Positions 1 to 12,790 are shown, counted from the first letter of the stretch. The stretch is 64,000 bases of DNA from Zanthoxylum bungeanum (GCA_019454045.1 SKCR01006517.1:1-64000); one strand, 5' to 3'. Numbers and translations: made by a program. Notes: generated from the letters alone by a model not told the origin.

Positions 1-2928
1 AATAATTTCAAGATGGTCTTGGAAATTAATAAGTTATTTTATTGATAAAATAATGAATTATGCCTAAAGCCCAGAGTTAAGCGAATAATAAGTGGAATAT
101 GAAATTTTGAATATCATATAATGATAAACTTTAGCGCTTAATCCATTAAGCTTGTCGTAGTAGACTCCTGATTTCTGAATCAGAATTAAGGATTAGGTCT
201 TCTAGGAAGATAATAGGACAAATCCAAAAAGGAATTGAAGACGAGCAAGACTCTTACTTCAAATATGTTTGTCATAATTATGTTCACAACTAGTATTGAA
301 ATTGGATTTTAAATACTTAGTGTGATACATAAATATATACTGTTGTGCAGAATCTGTTTTGAACAGGATACTGACTTCAGACGAGATTTCTCTGCGAATT
401 GAAAACGGGACGATAGTCGCTGTTTTTAACCGTAGATACCTAAGTTTAGGAACTGCCCTTCGGGTGTGTACTTAAATTAGGAAACTGTTAAAATGTAACT
501 ATTTTAACTAGAAACATTATCTCTATATAGCGTATAACCCGCTGCGGGGTGTACCTTTATATTCTAGAACACTGAAGTGTTTTATTATATAAAGATGTTA
601 TTGAGATAAACACATTAGATGTGAATAACAGCATTTATATTTTGAATATAAATAATATCTCAAATACATAACATGACAAATAAATAGCTCAAACTGATTT
701 GATCAGTTAAGAAACTAATTGTGGCATTGTTGTTTGGGACACAATCAATAAGACTCGTATATTCCACACTTTCGAAGAGTGGGTACTTGGACTGTTTTGA
801 TTCCATTCAAATAAAGTCTACGAATCTAGTTTATTAAGCAAAGTGCCTTAAAACACTTTACTCGGTAAAAGTGGAAATGCCACCGATCTGTTAGCCCTAG
901 TTCATAGTGAAGCAAGTGGGCCCGTGTCTAGCTAGGCTAGAGGTGGATAGAATATTACGTGACCTATACGGATGTGGCATCGCGTAATGGTTTTGTGTTT
1001 CTTTTGAAGAACACAAATCGAAAACTTTTATAGTTTCGACACGGAATAGACAAACAGATCGGTTATAGTATTACACCATCACGGTAAGACCGTAATGAAA
1101 ATACTTAAGCAGTAAGTTTCTCGTATACTTGAAAGAGTATAGTATTCTTTCAATGAGGACTCCTCCCCGGAACACGTCATTTTGACGTGTGCGTCCGAAC
1201 AGGATTAACCGAATTTTGTTAGACATAATAAGGTTAATCACGAGTCGCTTTGAGCTACCATTTCCTTCAACGGATAAGCTTTAACAGTGCTGCAAGAACG
1301 TTGAATAAGGTTCCATAATAATCTGTTTGACAGAACTCATATTAGATATTAACGGGAAAGAAACCGGATTTCTCATTCCTGACTATTTGGGAATGCTTGG
1401 CATATGTTTGGATGATACCAAACTAAAACCCAAATATGATAAGTGCCAATTGTAGGTCATCCTAGGGATACCATAAGTATTGTACTTATACACCTCACAA
1501 GAGAACAATTAGATTGTTGCTCACCATGCGGTTTTCTAAGAGGAATACCGATATGCAGTGGTAGGTGGGAGGATAGTATAACTCGATGAAAATCGGAGTA
1601 GGAGTAATATTGTTCAAGGCATCGAATCATAATGGAACATAAATATTCATCAAGGATGATGAAACTATACCATTAATCTTCGAATACACAAGAAATGCGT
1701 AGAACAGAGAGAATTAGAAAACAACCTGGGGTATGGGTTTCTGATCTCATCTCACAAAAGATGTTATCTTATTGAGTAATACCAACTGGCTACGTATAAG
1801 GAAGTGATACTAGTATCAACTCCCTTATTATGGCAAAGTGCCATATAATGAAATGGATTCCATGTATATCAACCAGTTTGGATACTAGTTGATGTACCAC
1901 ATGGCATTGTGCCTACTTGTACTATATAAGTCTTCAAGGAAGACGTACATGGATGGCAACATATCAACGTATAGAGCTAGGCTTTTAACGGAAAGGTATC
2001 GTTATCGACATTGTGTTGATTACGATTCAACTTTTACCTATTGCCACGGTAGATCCATTTGGATGATGCTTGCTAACGCGAGTATAAGTTCTTGGAATTA
2101 TCATTTTGATGCAATCATAATGGTGTATGATTTAATTCAAAATGAAAAGTAATTCTTGTGTATATAAGGAGGTTAGTGGGAGCGCACTGACAGTGACTGT
2201 CCTATAAAATAATGATAATATGTCATTTCTTGGAAATGATATTCCCATAAAATAAATGTCGGCGAAAGCTTGGCTTTCGAAATACTCTTCGTGGAACCGT
2301 ACATTGAAAAATGTACAAGACCTGATGTATCATACGCTTTGAGCATATGGATTCACAAACAGGCTAATCCGAGTGATAGTCACTGGATTGATGTTAGGAA
2401 CATACGTTAGTATCTTAGAGAACTAAGGATGCTGTCTTGTCTATGGAGAAGGAGAACTTGAAGTGACTGGGATCACTGTAGCAAGTTCCTATAACCGATA
2501 TAAAGACGACTAAAAGTCTCAAACGGTACTATACAGTTTGAATAAGGTGGAGTGAGTGAGCTGGAAATCTTCCAAGCAAGATACAGTTACCGAATAAACA
2601 ACAACATGCGGGTTAATTGCAGCCGTGAGGAGGGAAACAATAGAAGTCATTTGGGTCGATACATATCTAATTAGATTAGATATAGTTCTGTTAGCAGCTG
2701 AGCTAGGCATCAGCACAGGCTAAAGAATTAATGGTCTCATCAACGACCCAGATACATACTTACATATTCATCTGATTCATTCGGATCATACATCGTGGCG
2801 ATGTGATGATCAAATAAATCGCATCAAGATGATAATCATGCAAATCCGCTGACGAAAGCTTTTCTCAGCAATTTGAGCGAACCGTACATAGTTCGGGTGT
2901 GGGACACTTGAGTGACTGGCTATGTGCC
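1..2928 (+). pseudogene. gag-pol: copia gag-pol remnant (family A)
   Basis: No long open frame remains, but copia order can be followed in mixed frames. The gag/protease border is near 180-320. Integrase lies around 840-1300, where the region at 1085-1200 matches the DRGGEYLS...TPPGT...SER stretch. Reverse transcriptase is around 1700-2200: residues translated at 2089-2151 read SWNYHFDAIIMVYDLIQNEK, the typical copia block after YGLKQA. RNase H is around 2250-2900 and ends with an ADPLTKAF-like motif near 2842-2866. Stops and frameshifts are frequent, so it cannot be functional. The copia assignment is firm; the lineage is not. Confidence 0.75.
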
Positions 2929-2939
2929 AAGTGGGAGAT
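2929..2939 (+). other. Polypurine tract of family A
   Basis: The purine run aagtgggagat lies directly before the LTR start tgttggaca. This is the usual copia plus-strand priming site and fixes the orientation of the element. The same sequence is found reverse-complemented beside the LTR at 21870-21880. Confidence 0.8.
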
Positions 2940-5095
2940 TGTTGGACAAAATGACCCATAGCGTCACTATTTGCACAGATCATTGTGTTGTTGTAGCAAA
3001 TTAACTATGTGACAAGGAAATTGCACTCTCATCATTTGTGATTAGATCACCATAGATGTATAAATGAAGAGAGGTCCCTATGATTAGTTCCTGGATTGAG
3101 AATGATATGAGACAGTATCAATCCCCGAAGGATTAATCATTAAATATCCCTAGCCGGAGTATTATCGAGACTGGACATCGATAATGCGGAATAGGCTAGT
3201 ATTGCACTTGTGCGCGTTGTGAGGGCACAACGACATAGTTCTCAAATATATAAGTATCGGATACTTATGCAAGTGCGATAGGAGGTCGTGTTTCACGATG
3301 GTACGGGAAACAGCTTCGCTCTGGATAGACCCCCGGAATCCCATTGGTATTATGACTATGTGTCTATGGGAGGCCGAAATCAAGGTAGGTGTGTATAGTC
3401 TTAACCTGAGACTTACATCGCTAATACTTGCGATAATCGGTTAGACTTTGGTCTTGGTGGTACATGGCTTTAACCAGTTCTGAGTACACCACTTCTGGGT
3501 TTATTAGAGAGTCATAGTGTATTGGGTGTGATGTCAAGACGGAAGTATCACTTCAGTCATAGTGGAGATGATGTCACGCAGGATACGGTACTAGTGCTCT
3601 TGAGTGTTGCGCAACCAATCGGGATATGTGACCAGGTCATGAATATCCAATTATAGAGACTGTGTTACTAGACATCCGATATGTGTTTCGGACGAGACAG
3701 ACACTAATCCAGCCCCAGCCCTAGCACGTGACTATCCGATACTGGACCGATATGCACAATACTTAGTATACTACGTTGATACAGATCTATGTATTCTATA
3801 AGAATCTTTCTGGAGAATTGGGTAGGCATGGCGCTTTGCTAGAAGCCAACCTTGTCTTAAATCGGTTATAAACGTAGCACGAGGGGTACTTACGTGTTCG
3901 GATAGTCCGACGACCGTATTTACTGCCAACATATCCGGAGATCTCATGGGTCGCTTCCCAAAGATTCACCGATGATGTATGACTCGCACTTTAATTAATC
4001 TGGGATTAATTAGAAGAGAGAGAAAATAATTTAGAATTAATTCGATGAGAGAGAAAATTAATCTGGGATTAATTACGAAGATATTTTATCTCGGATAAAA
4101 TATTAATTAAAGAGAGAGAACGATTAATTTAGAATTAATCGAAAAATAATATATCCGATATATTATATGAAATTGGATTTCGACGCGGAATTAAAATTGG
4201 ATTTTAATTCGGGGCGAACGAATTAATTTGGAATTAATTCGTTAGCGACGTGAATATTGATTTCGCTAGGCGTAATTATTTAATTACGACGCGACGGAAA
4301 ATTTGTTAATTTGGAATTAGCGAACCCGAGCCCGAGAGTGATTGCGAGCGCATTCGTATTTTGAATCCGAGCGTGGCACGCAAGTCATATCAAGCGTCAA
4401 ATCACTAGTCGCATCAATCGTCAAATCAATTGTCACTTTGAGTGATGTGACTTGACAACATGTCACTTTATTAAGGTGATGTGACTTAAAGTGTAGAGAT
4501 GTGATGTGAAGTGATTGAAAACCACTTTATTGCTTTTGACTTTTTGGTTTTTTGAAAAGGTGTTGTATATATGTTTTTTTATTTTTGGAAAATGAATATA
4601 ATAACAAATATTTACAACTTTTTCTCTCCCCTCACTTAACCAAAAATTCGGCCTTCTCTCTCATTGGAAGATCATTCACGGTTTTGGCCTTTTTGGAGCC
4701 AAAATCTTCTCCTCTTCTCTCACTGTCTTGAACGATTTCTTCACTCTTTTGTTTGGTTTGATCAATCAATATGGAGAAGAAGAAGTGCTAGCACACACAT
4801 GGGTTTTACATAGGTGATAGGGAAACGAATTTGTGAGCTTGGAATCTCAAAGCTTGGAGCTTTAATGGAGGACATCCATGGCCGAATTTGGAGGAGACCA
4901 CCACCATCAAAACCGACCACTCTACTCCCTTGGAAGTGCCTTGGCCGAACCTCCAACAAAGAAGAAAAGGACTTGTGTTCTTTGATGCATCAAATCCATT
5001 CAATGTGAGTTATGTTTCCGCCTTACTCCTTTGATGTATTCATGCGTTTTTCTTGCTTGATTTGTTGATTTTGGGACCTAAATTAGAACTCAACA
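2940..5095 (+). repeat. 3' LTR of family A copia
   Basis: Starts tgttggaca and ends ctcaaca, 2156 bp. It is recognised by the PPT just upstream and by similarity to the two LTRs at 19769-21869 and 27728-29752 (opposite strand). It contains a run of AT-rich short hairpins (about 3990-4330) and short repeats of the type tgatgtgact (4385-4520). Short open frames at 4762-5008 lie within the LTR and show no recognisable protein, so they are not called as genes. Confidence 0.85.
3990..4330. repeat. Cluster of short AT-rich hairpins in family A LTR
   Basis: A series of small inverted repeats with 5-8-bp stems and 3-6-bp loops follow one another, such as attaatctgggattaat, attttatctcggataaaat and gaattaatttggaattaattc. 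The same layout is present in the LTR copies at about 20510-20830 and 28480-28790, so it is a family trait and not random decay. Confidence 0.7.
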
Positions 5096-7150
5096 GGTCA
5101 GTGGGTGTGATCGAATCTTATATGATTTGAATCGTTGATATTGAGTGTTACCGAATTGGTTTTCAATACTCTTGGGGTTATGCTCCAATTACACTAATTC
5201 ATCTATTTAATTAAGGTTTCATTAGTTTCTACAGTTACGTATATAATATGTATAATAGAAAATTCGAATCTTGAAAGGTTTAAGATTTGAAACTTTCTTT
5301 TGTTTAATTGTTATATAATTGAAAGTACTTGCGCCTTGGAGGTACAAGTAAAGTTTATTATATTGTATTCTATTTGATAAAATATATTTTCTAAGATCCT
5401 GAGTAATGAAATTGTTTTGTTACTTGGTGGTTGACATTGGATGTTGACGTTTGTAGAAAAGATTTGACTTATTGAAGTCAAATGTGAGAGTGATAAACTG
5501 TAATGGACCTACATAATCAATAAGATGAAAAGACCCTTAGACAACTTCCGTATAAGTACAATAGGATGTCAGAATCCTTTGCAAAGTATTTGATATTTAA
5601 TGATTCTGTTGTTTTCTTATCGAAGAAAATTATCCTATAACTTATGGTGGGAGCGATATTTGATATCGATTTTGGAAATCAACATTGAATCATAGATATA
5701 AGATTATTCATAGCTTACTACGATAGAGTTTTAAACTTGATTAGGCTTTTGTTATGAATAGTTCATAAAGTGTGTAAATTGTTTACGCAGCAAAAGCACA
5801 ATGAGCTTGATAAAGATTTGACCTATTTTAGATTCTGAGAATACTTGTCTCTAGTCCCACTAATTGAACAGTTAAAGATCTAATGGTTAATGTTTATATT
5901 AAACGTTATATTTTGGCTAAAGAATACAAAATGGTGTTCTTGAGTGATTTCTTCGAATGAGAAATCCGTTGTGGTTTCTTTGTTTGAAGGGTTCATTCTA
6001 GAATGGCCATAGAGTTTGTATTCCGCTAAGATCACAGTTTGATATACTAGATTATAGAGCCTATCGTAGACTCAGGTACGTTTTTCGAAAATCCATGTTC
6101 TCTGATTTTGATATCAGCCAGATTGTCTAGTTTTATCGAAGTATAGAGAATACGTATTTGTCAAGAGGGTCAGTGGGAGCGTACAATTTCTTTCTAGTAT
6201 TATATATCATAAGTCTTCTTTTCTCTATGGAAGTAGTGGGAGTGGTCTATGATATATTTGATATATAAAGTTTTATATATGATATAAAAACAATAGACTT
6301 GTGAGATACTCCCATTAGTCACGTATTAAATATGATCTAATAAAGGACACAATAAGACTATCTATATGACAGTTAGTATAACTATTTGACAGTTAATATG
6401 TCTTATATATATATAGTATTCATCTTTCGTAAAGGATGATACCTTTGTCGAAACAGAGATTAATTAGAATGTCTAGTTAATCTTATGCATCATAAGATGA
6501 TGGATTATGAATATTTTATTATATATGATTAAAGATATCAATTTAATCGTAACTGTTACGAGTTATTTTGATATGCAGTAGACCATAAGATGGTTCTAGA
6601 AACATATTCTTTGTGATCTTTGAAATATTAAGAATGAGTTTCTAGTTCATGGAGAATTTAGTCAGCAACCATAAAGTCAGATTAGTTTTGATTCTAATTA
6701 AGACATTAGATGGTCTATGTCATATAAATTCAAAAATGATGCAGTAGGAGTGTCACCGTTGATTCCACTAAACTAATAGAATCGGTTGTAACTTATGAAT
6801 TATTGACTTATGAAGTTATATAGTGACCTCAAAGATTAGAAGTCTTCATATTCATGTAGTGATTGCAGTTGTTTGTAAAGTATTTGGATTTGATCTCTAA
6901 ATATATGGACAACTCAGTAGCTATAGCACAATACTAATATTGCATCTGAGTCATATTGATATGTAATTTGGATTCTACAAAATATGAATGATGTTGGATA
7001 AGGAAAACGGTTGGGTTTGTTTTACAGACTCGATTTGTTAAAGCAGGCTTACTTGTTCTTGCCTACCCCTTGAGTGCTGGTGAGCTCTTGAGGGCCATGA
7101 GTATGCGATACACATTAAGATGTGTATAGGATACCATGGATTGGCACTGG
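5096..7150 (+). pseudogene. pol: copia RT/RNase H remnant (family B)
   Basis: Heavily decayed coding sequence. The best landmark is the RNase H stretch near 6915-6945, which reads YMDNSVAIAQ, matching the conserved YCDNSGAIAQA block of copia polyproteins. Upstream, near 6748-6775, VTVDSTK matches the (T)VDSTTEAEY block. Between 5100 and 6700 only weak pol-like traces are visible, with phrases such as gtcagtgggagcg. It is interrupted at its left by the family A LTR. Not functional. Confidence 0.6.
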
Positions 7151-7166
7151 AGTAAGTGAGATAAAT

Positions 7167-9660
7167 TGTTAGGGTTGGTGCTCGGAGTGCTAATCCAGAT
7201 CGTATTTATTTCCAATTTATGAATACGAGTAATTATATTTTTCATAATATTACAAATTTAATGGCAGCATCATTGTCTTTTATACACTTATTCGATCTAA
7301 TTACGATTAGATATCTAATTATGATTAGATCGAAGCTAAATCTGGTGCCCTAGGATTTACAATATAGTGCGCAGTTACAACGTAGTTTGTAATTGACAAT
7401 AGGAAACGCACTATAAGATGTATATCCTTAAATAAAGTTTCTGGTCAAGATTTGCTAACGCGGGGCGGTTAGTAAAATCCTCTGAGACCAGTACATGTTG
7501 TATATCATGACTTGGTCGGATGGTTTATCCTAATGAACCATGAGTCTCGGGAGAGACTCGTATAGACATGTAGGTGTTTATTTAATAAGGCACTGAACGT
7601 CTCACTGAAGGTTTCCTAATAGATGTTACACCAATGTCAATAGGAATCTTCACAAGTTGAGTGAGCATAGTCATCCTCCGACTGGAGATACCACAGTGGG
7701 ATATATGAGTTATCATCCACACTTTGATGGAAGTCACGTCAACGATCTATTCATGATCAGTCCTCCGCCTATTCGTTAGGCGTGGACTGATGCTTATGAT
7801 ATCCAGTGCGTATCAAGACAGGATCAGTCAGTCCTGTGTACAGGGCATATGCATCTTCACGTGTTTATGATCTAGTAAATTTTTGGCCGTCGTATAACTT
7901 TGGAAACTAGTTTTGAGTGTTATTTAGAGATCGTAAATTGAAAGTCGATTGTATTATACCGAATGGATTTGACGTTTTCATCTATATCCCAGGTATAATA
8001 CGGATAGCCTGTGATAGAGGGATTATAAATATGCAATGACCTCAACTTGCATAGTTTAGCGAGATTATCTGTGGTCGTCATAAACTATGAGTTTGTGGAT
8101 TATAGACACGAAATTGGATTTCATGACGGATAACCTAAACTTAGAGTCTCATAGTATGAAGTGTCCTCATTGAGCACTTGGATAACATGATATAAATAAT
8201 ACGGATTATTCATAATACTTCACCGGTTTAAGTGCGTTAATTGGGATCGTTTAATCGATTAAACGATAATACATATATTATGAGATTTTTTCCGATAATA
8301 ATTATTATGTATTTATATTTAATACATAATACGATTAGATATACATTAATTATTCGTCAAATGAGATTTTGACACATGCCATAAATATATGTATTTGTTA
8401 ATTACTGTAAATAAAAATACTTATATGATTATAATTTTATTAATTGATTATTTAAATATTTAAATGATTAATTAATAAACTTTTTCATAAATATTATGAA
8501 ATTTGTCCAATTATGATTGATTCAAATGGCATGACTTTATTAGGCTTATGTGTACAAATTGATTTGATTGACATAAAGCTTATCTTTTTATCATTTTAAT
8601 TTAATGAAATTAAAATGGAAAAATGACGTAATTACCCCTACAAAGTCGGTAACCTTCTCTTTAAAATAAAAAATTTGTTTTCTCTCTCATTTGGAACATC
8701 CATTGCCATGAGCATCATAAAAAAAATTGGGTTTCAACTTTTCTTGAAGAATCCATGAAGAATCAAAGGAAAATTCAAGAAAAAAGGCTAAGGGATTGGA
8801 GGATTAAAAGTAATCTACCATAACCCTAAGGTTGTAAATTTAGTTTCTTGTTTCTTGAGTTGTTACAAGGGTTCTAACATTCTTTTGATTCGAAATTTTT
8901 GGGGCTTTTGTCTGTGGATGATTGAGATGGAAGTGAAATGTATGTGTGGGGTAGTATTGGATGAAATTAGTGTAATTAGTATCCAATTTAGTCATTTGAT
9001 AAATATTTTCCATTCTTGAGTATTATTAACACTCTTTTGATTCCTAGAATTGTTCTTGGGTTGTTCATATGTGGTGACTTTGGTTGGTGTTATGATTAAT
9101 TAGATTAATCTTGAAAATTTGGATTTAAAGCATGAAAAATATTAATTTTTGGTTCTGGATCAGATCTGATGAAAATGAACATTTTATGATGAATTTGATT
9201 TCATATGAATGTATTGGATGCGTTTTGGGAGTTGGAACAATTGCCGGAAATTGTTTCCTAGTTGAAATAAGTGAAAACGGCCAAAACGGCGTTATCGAGT
9301 GAATTTTGAGCCATCCGGGTGATGGCTGTCCAAACAGTGCGTTTGTCACTGTTCAGGTAGCCCTAGAACTACCCTAACACTATTGGGATTGACCTGGGTA
9401 GTCTCCATAAGTTTCGAGTGGTCGGTTCAGTAAAAAACACTTTTTGCGTCATTTTACGGAAAAACATTTTTTGTAAACGTTTCGCGACATTTAAACCTTA
9501 TTTATGTTGATATTTGATATTGAATAAATAGGTTTAGGTGAAATATAAATAAATTATTCATATTAGATATTGAATAATTTATTCGATATTTTGAAAAATT
9601 TTAAATTACGATTTCACCTGAACCGCGCTTCCGCTGCGCCCATCGCCCAAGACCCCAACA
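7167..9660 (+). repeat. 3' LTR of family B copia
   Basis: Starts tgttagggttgg and ends accccaaca, 2494 bp. A weak purine-rich tract (about 7150-7166) precedes it. The overall plan (TGTTAGGG start, AATGGCA block about 90 bp in) resembles the LTR of the Angela-like element at 13386-31395 read on the minus strand. Nothing coding is evident. A microsatellite-like AT-rich stretch fills 8240-8500. Confidence 0.7.
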
Positions 9661-10546
9661 ATCGGTTGGTAATATAATGTAAATTTATGTATTATAATAA
9701 GAGAGATTTCTAGATTTTAAATAATAAAAGTGGATCCCCTAACCCCGATATTTTATTTCATAGTTGTAATTTTTACTTTTTTTAGTTTTCAATTAGTTGC
9801 ATGATGTTTTCTTTATTTATGTCTTTAGTTGTCCTAGATATGTATCGTAACTAAATACATTATCTAGGGTTGTGATGAAACCGAGTATCAGTAATTTAAT
9901 AAGTTGACTTTTCTTATGTCTTGTGTGATGTATTGGTTTATTTATTAAGTCTAGTTCTTAATGTTTCTTGTTAATTGGCCACTAATAAGATTGATTAGGT
10001 AAACTTAAATGAACTTAGAAAAGGGATTTTAGGTTTCAGCTCTAGAATCAATAGCTCACGATCTTACATTCACAGTAGAGATTTCCCTGCAGGATAGACA
10101 TATACCTGTCGGGCGTGGGTAGCTATAATTGGAACTTAATCCTAATGAATTCAGAGTTTCTTAATTAACATAAGAATATAGTTAATTGGGTTACTTTGGG
10201 TGTTTGCATCTGACTAGAGGCTTTTCCAAATTTTCATGTTTCAGGTTAATAAACCAACATATTACAGAAACATAAGATAATCACTCCATCTTTAAAAGAA
10301 TATTGGAAGTATTCACAACCCTAAATAGTTTTATAATATTGATTTCTTTTAATTTACTTTTGTATTGTTTTATTTACTAGTTTCTAGTTAAAATCACCAT
10401 CCAAACAACAATCAATTTTTAGATAATTGTAGAAATTTAACTTCAATGAATTACTAGCTTAGGTATTAAGTCCTTGTGTGATCGATACATTTTATACTAC
10501 TTGAACAATACGTGCACTTGTGTAACATGAGTGATTTCACCGATAA
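9661..10546 (+). repeat. Athila-1 5' LTR, 3' fragment
   Basis: Starts abruptly after the copia LTR with atcggttggtaat, which matches the interior of the Athila LTRs at 47036-48964 (opposite strand) and 48965-50117. It runs to the LTR end (…accgataa), just before the Asp-tRNA-type primer-binding site. The first part of the LTR must lie left of the family B insertion, outside this window. Confidence 0.8.
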
Positions 10547-10552
10547 AGTTTT

Positions 10553-10570
10553 TGACATCGTTGCCGGGGA
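10553..10570 (+). other. Primer-binding site of Athila-1 (tRNA-Asp type)
   Basis: The sequence tgacatcgttgccgggga resembles tggcgccgttgccgggga, the complement of a plant tRNA-Asp 3' end used by Athila-type gypsy elements. It lies 6 bp after the LTR end and has a few changes. Confidence 0.75.
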
Positions 10571-10636
10571 CTTATTTTCTTGCGTTATTAATTTTGACGT
10601 TAGAGACGTTACTTGTGTCTTATTTATTTTTACTTA

Positions 10637-10679
10637 TTATTTTTGTTTTCTTGTATTTCAGGTTCTCAGACACTACATG
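10637..10679 (+). promoter_or_regulatory. Conserved acceptor-like leader before Athila gag
   Basis: A T-rich run followed by gtatttcag|gttctcagacactacatg lies immediately before the gag start codon at 10677. The same block occurs at the same place in element C (minus strand, about 46940-46900). This could be a 3' splice site in the Athila leader; that is inference from the motif and its conservation. Confidence 0.4.
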
Positions 10680-12000
10680 AGAAAAAGTAGAAGTTTTTAA
10701 ATCCATCTGTTTGACCTTGAAATTGAAAAAACTATCAGATAGTTGAGAAGAGAGAGAAGATCAAAAAGCACTGATCAATAAGAATAATCAAGAACCTAAA
10801 CCTTTGGAAGTTGCACCACCATTTCCCATTCGAGACAGAACAATTTCGGTGGTTGACGGCTTTATATCATGTATTGTACTTCCTCTATTACCTACAAATG
10901 TGTGTGACATCAAAACATGCATTTAAATGATACAATAATCAGCTCAGGGGAAGTGCAACTGAAGATCCCAATGCCCTTATCAGCAACTTCCTGGAAGTTT
11001 GTGGCACATTCAATTACAACCGAGTGCCAGAGGAAGCAATGCATCTGCGTGTGTTCCCATATTCCTTGAAAGACAGAGCTAAAGCTTGGCTCCATTCACT
11101 ACCAGTTGGTTCCATCACAACTTGGTACACTATTGCCACCAAATTCCTTTCAAAATACTTTCCACCAGCCAGAACAACAAAATTCAGAAATGACATCACA
11201 TCATTTGTTCAACATAACTCAGAATCCCTCTACGAAGCATGGGAAAGATTCAAAGAATTGCTCAGAAAATGCCTTCACCGTGAGATTGTAAAGTGGCTAT
11301 AAGTCCAAACCTTCTACAATGGTCTTTCTGGACTAATGATAACCACAATAGATGCTACTGCTGGAGGAGCATTAATGGAAAAAATCAGGTGATCAGACCT
11401 GGGACTTAATTGAAGAAATGGCTAACAACTATTCCTTGTGGCCAACAGAGAGAAGCGTGATCCACCGAATATCAGGAATCCACGAAGTAGGGGCCAACAC
11501 AGTTGTGAATGCCAAGCTGGATCAAATATGAAAATGCCTGGAAACTCTTTGCATGCATGATAATACTGGATCTACAAGTTCACCATATGGAGGAGTACTA
11601 GAGGCATAATCTTACAACCAACATGATGTGACTGTGAACTATGTCAGCATCTTCAACAGTCAGGGAAACAATCCAAATTCTAATACCTACAACCTAGGGA
11701 GCAACATTTCAGAGTAAAGAGACAATCCACCACCCGAATTTCAACAGTAAAATAAATGCCAACAGTATGAAAAAGAATCAGGAATAACAGATTTGATTGC
11801 CAATATGAAAAAGCAAGAAGCTAAATACGACGCTTTAGCAGATGTGGTTCAAAATCAATCAGTATCTTTAAAGGCACTGGAGAATCAAAAGGGATAACTG
11901 GCTAATGCTCAGAGTTACAGGCCACAAGGTACCCTTCCTAACAATACTGAACCAAATCCAAGGACCAGAGGGAATGAGCAATGCCAAGCCATCACTTTGA
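10677..12000 (+). pseudogene. gag: Athila-1 gag remnant
   Basis: Gag of an Athila-type Ty3/gypsy element, the capsid precursor. The start ATG at 10677 is stopped after seven codons. The capsid core is best preserved in the frame at 11024-11302: FPYSLKDRAKAWLHSLP...SITTWYTIATKFLSKYFPPART, the standard plant gypsy gag motif. Other parts read in other frames; later parts (11340-11960) show the Q/N-rich gag C-terminal region. Stops at 10921-10923 and elsewhere exclude function. The counterpart in element C is at 45614-46902. Confidence 0.85.
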
Positions 12001-12377
12001 AAAACGGCACTGAAATCAACAAAGATGTTGGAGTGCAGACATCTACTGAGGAAATTCCAAAAGAAAGCAATGAAGTAGATCCACAGATGGAGGAAAAAAG
12101 GGAAAAAGAAGATGATCAAGAAAGATTTACTCCATCTCCATATTTTTCACAACATCTTTTCAAACACAAACTAGACAAACAATTTGCTCGATTCTTGGAG
12201 ATATTGAAAAAGCTACATATCAATATTCTATTTGCAGAAGCATTAGAGCAGATCACCGGTTATGTCAAATTCATGAAAGATATTCTGTCCCGAAAGTTAA
12301 GATTGGGAGATTACGAGACTGTAGCATTAAAGAAAGAATACAGTGTCATCATTCAAAGGAAGCTCCCCCAAAGATGA
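11997..12377 (+). pseudogene. gag-pol: Athila-1 gag/protease linker region
   Basis: An open stretch of 126 codons, with an acidic hinge rich in E and K followed by FTPSPYFSQHLFKHKLDKQFARFLEILKKLHINI. This is the conserved Athila segment before the protease (FxxxFKKLxINIPFxEALEQ). It overlaps the next open segment by 4 bp in another frame, so a frameshift separates them. It is part of one ancestral polyprotein and not a separate gene. Confidence 0.75.
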
Positions 12378-12790
12378 AGGATCCTTGTAGTTTTACCATC
12401 TCTAGAACCATAAGAGAACATTACTTCGGTAAGGTTTTGTGTGATTTAAGTGCTAGTATTAACTTGATGCCTTTTTCTTTTTATAGGAAACTGTCGATTG
12501 AAGAAGCAAAGCCCGCCTCAATCACTTTACAACTTGCTGATAGATCACTCACATTTCCGAGAGGTGTAGTGGAAGATGTACTGGTCAAAGTCGACAAATT
12601 CATTTTCCCAATAGTTTTCATTATCCTTGAGATGGAGGAAGACAAAGAAGTACACATCATCCTCGGGAGACCATTCTTGGCTACAGGTCGAACCATTATT
12701 GATGTACAAAAAGGTGAAATAACCTTGAGGGTGCATGACCAAGAAGTAACATTCAATGTTTTCAAAGCCGTGAAATTCCTGAATGAATAA
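12374..12790 (+). pseudogene. pol: Athila-1 aspartic protease domain
   Basis: A 138-codon open segment with the retropepsin region of Athila elements. LCDLSASINLMPFSFYRKL holds the active-site position (usually DLGASIN; here G is replaced by S, probably inactivating). ITLQLADRSLTFPRGVVEDVLVKV and the flap and C-terminal IILGRPFLATGRTIIDVQKGE blocks follow. It ends at TAA before the reverse transcriptase part. Strong family match; decayed. Confidence 0.85.

Larger units (their letters stand above)
1..5095 (+). mobile_element. Ty1/copia retrotransposon family A, 3' part
   Basis: Decayed copia element whose 5' LTR and gag start lie left of the window. The order is gag-pol remnants, polypurine tract (2929-2939) and a 2.16-kb 3' LTR. 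The same family, in opposite orientation, makes up the element at 19769-29752; both share internal sequence and LTR structure. After the LTR the sequence changes to pol remnants of another copia family, so this copy looks inserted in family B. The target duplication cannot be checked because the left end is not visible. Confidence 0.85.
5096..9660 (+). mobile_element. Ty1/copia retrotransposon family B, 3' part
   Basis: The 3' part of pol plus a 2.5-kb 3' LTR of an Angela-like copia element. Its 5' part is presumably left of the window, beyond the inserted family A element. The right end abuts Athila LTR sequence at 9661, so this element is probably inserted in the 5' LTR of Athila-1. The orientation follows from the RNase H remnant and the LTR ends. 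Confidence 0.75.

Noticed and set aside
1889..2152. 87-codon + strand frame starting MMYHMALCLL as a separate gene
   Set aside because: Its end reads as the copia reverse transcriptase block SWNYHFDAIIMVYDLIQNEK, so it is part of the family A pol remnant.
4762..5008. Overlapping open frames on both strands at the end of the family A LTR
   Set aside because: They overlap each other, have no recognisable motif and lie within an LTR.
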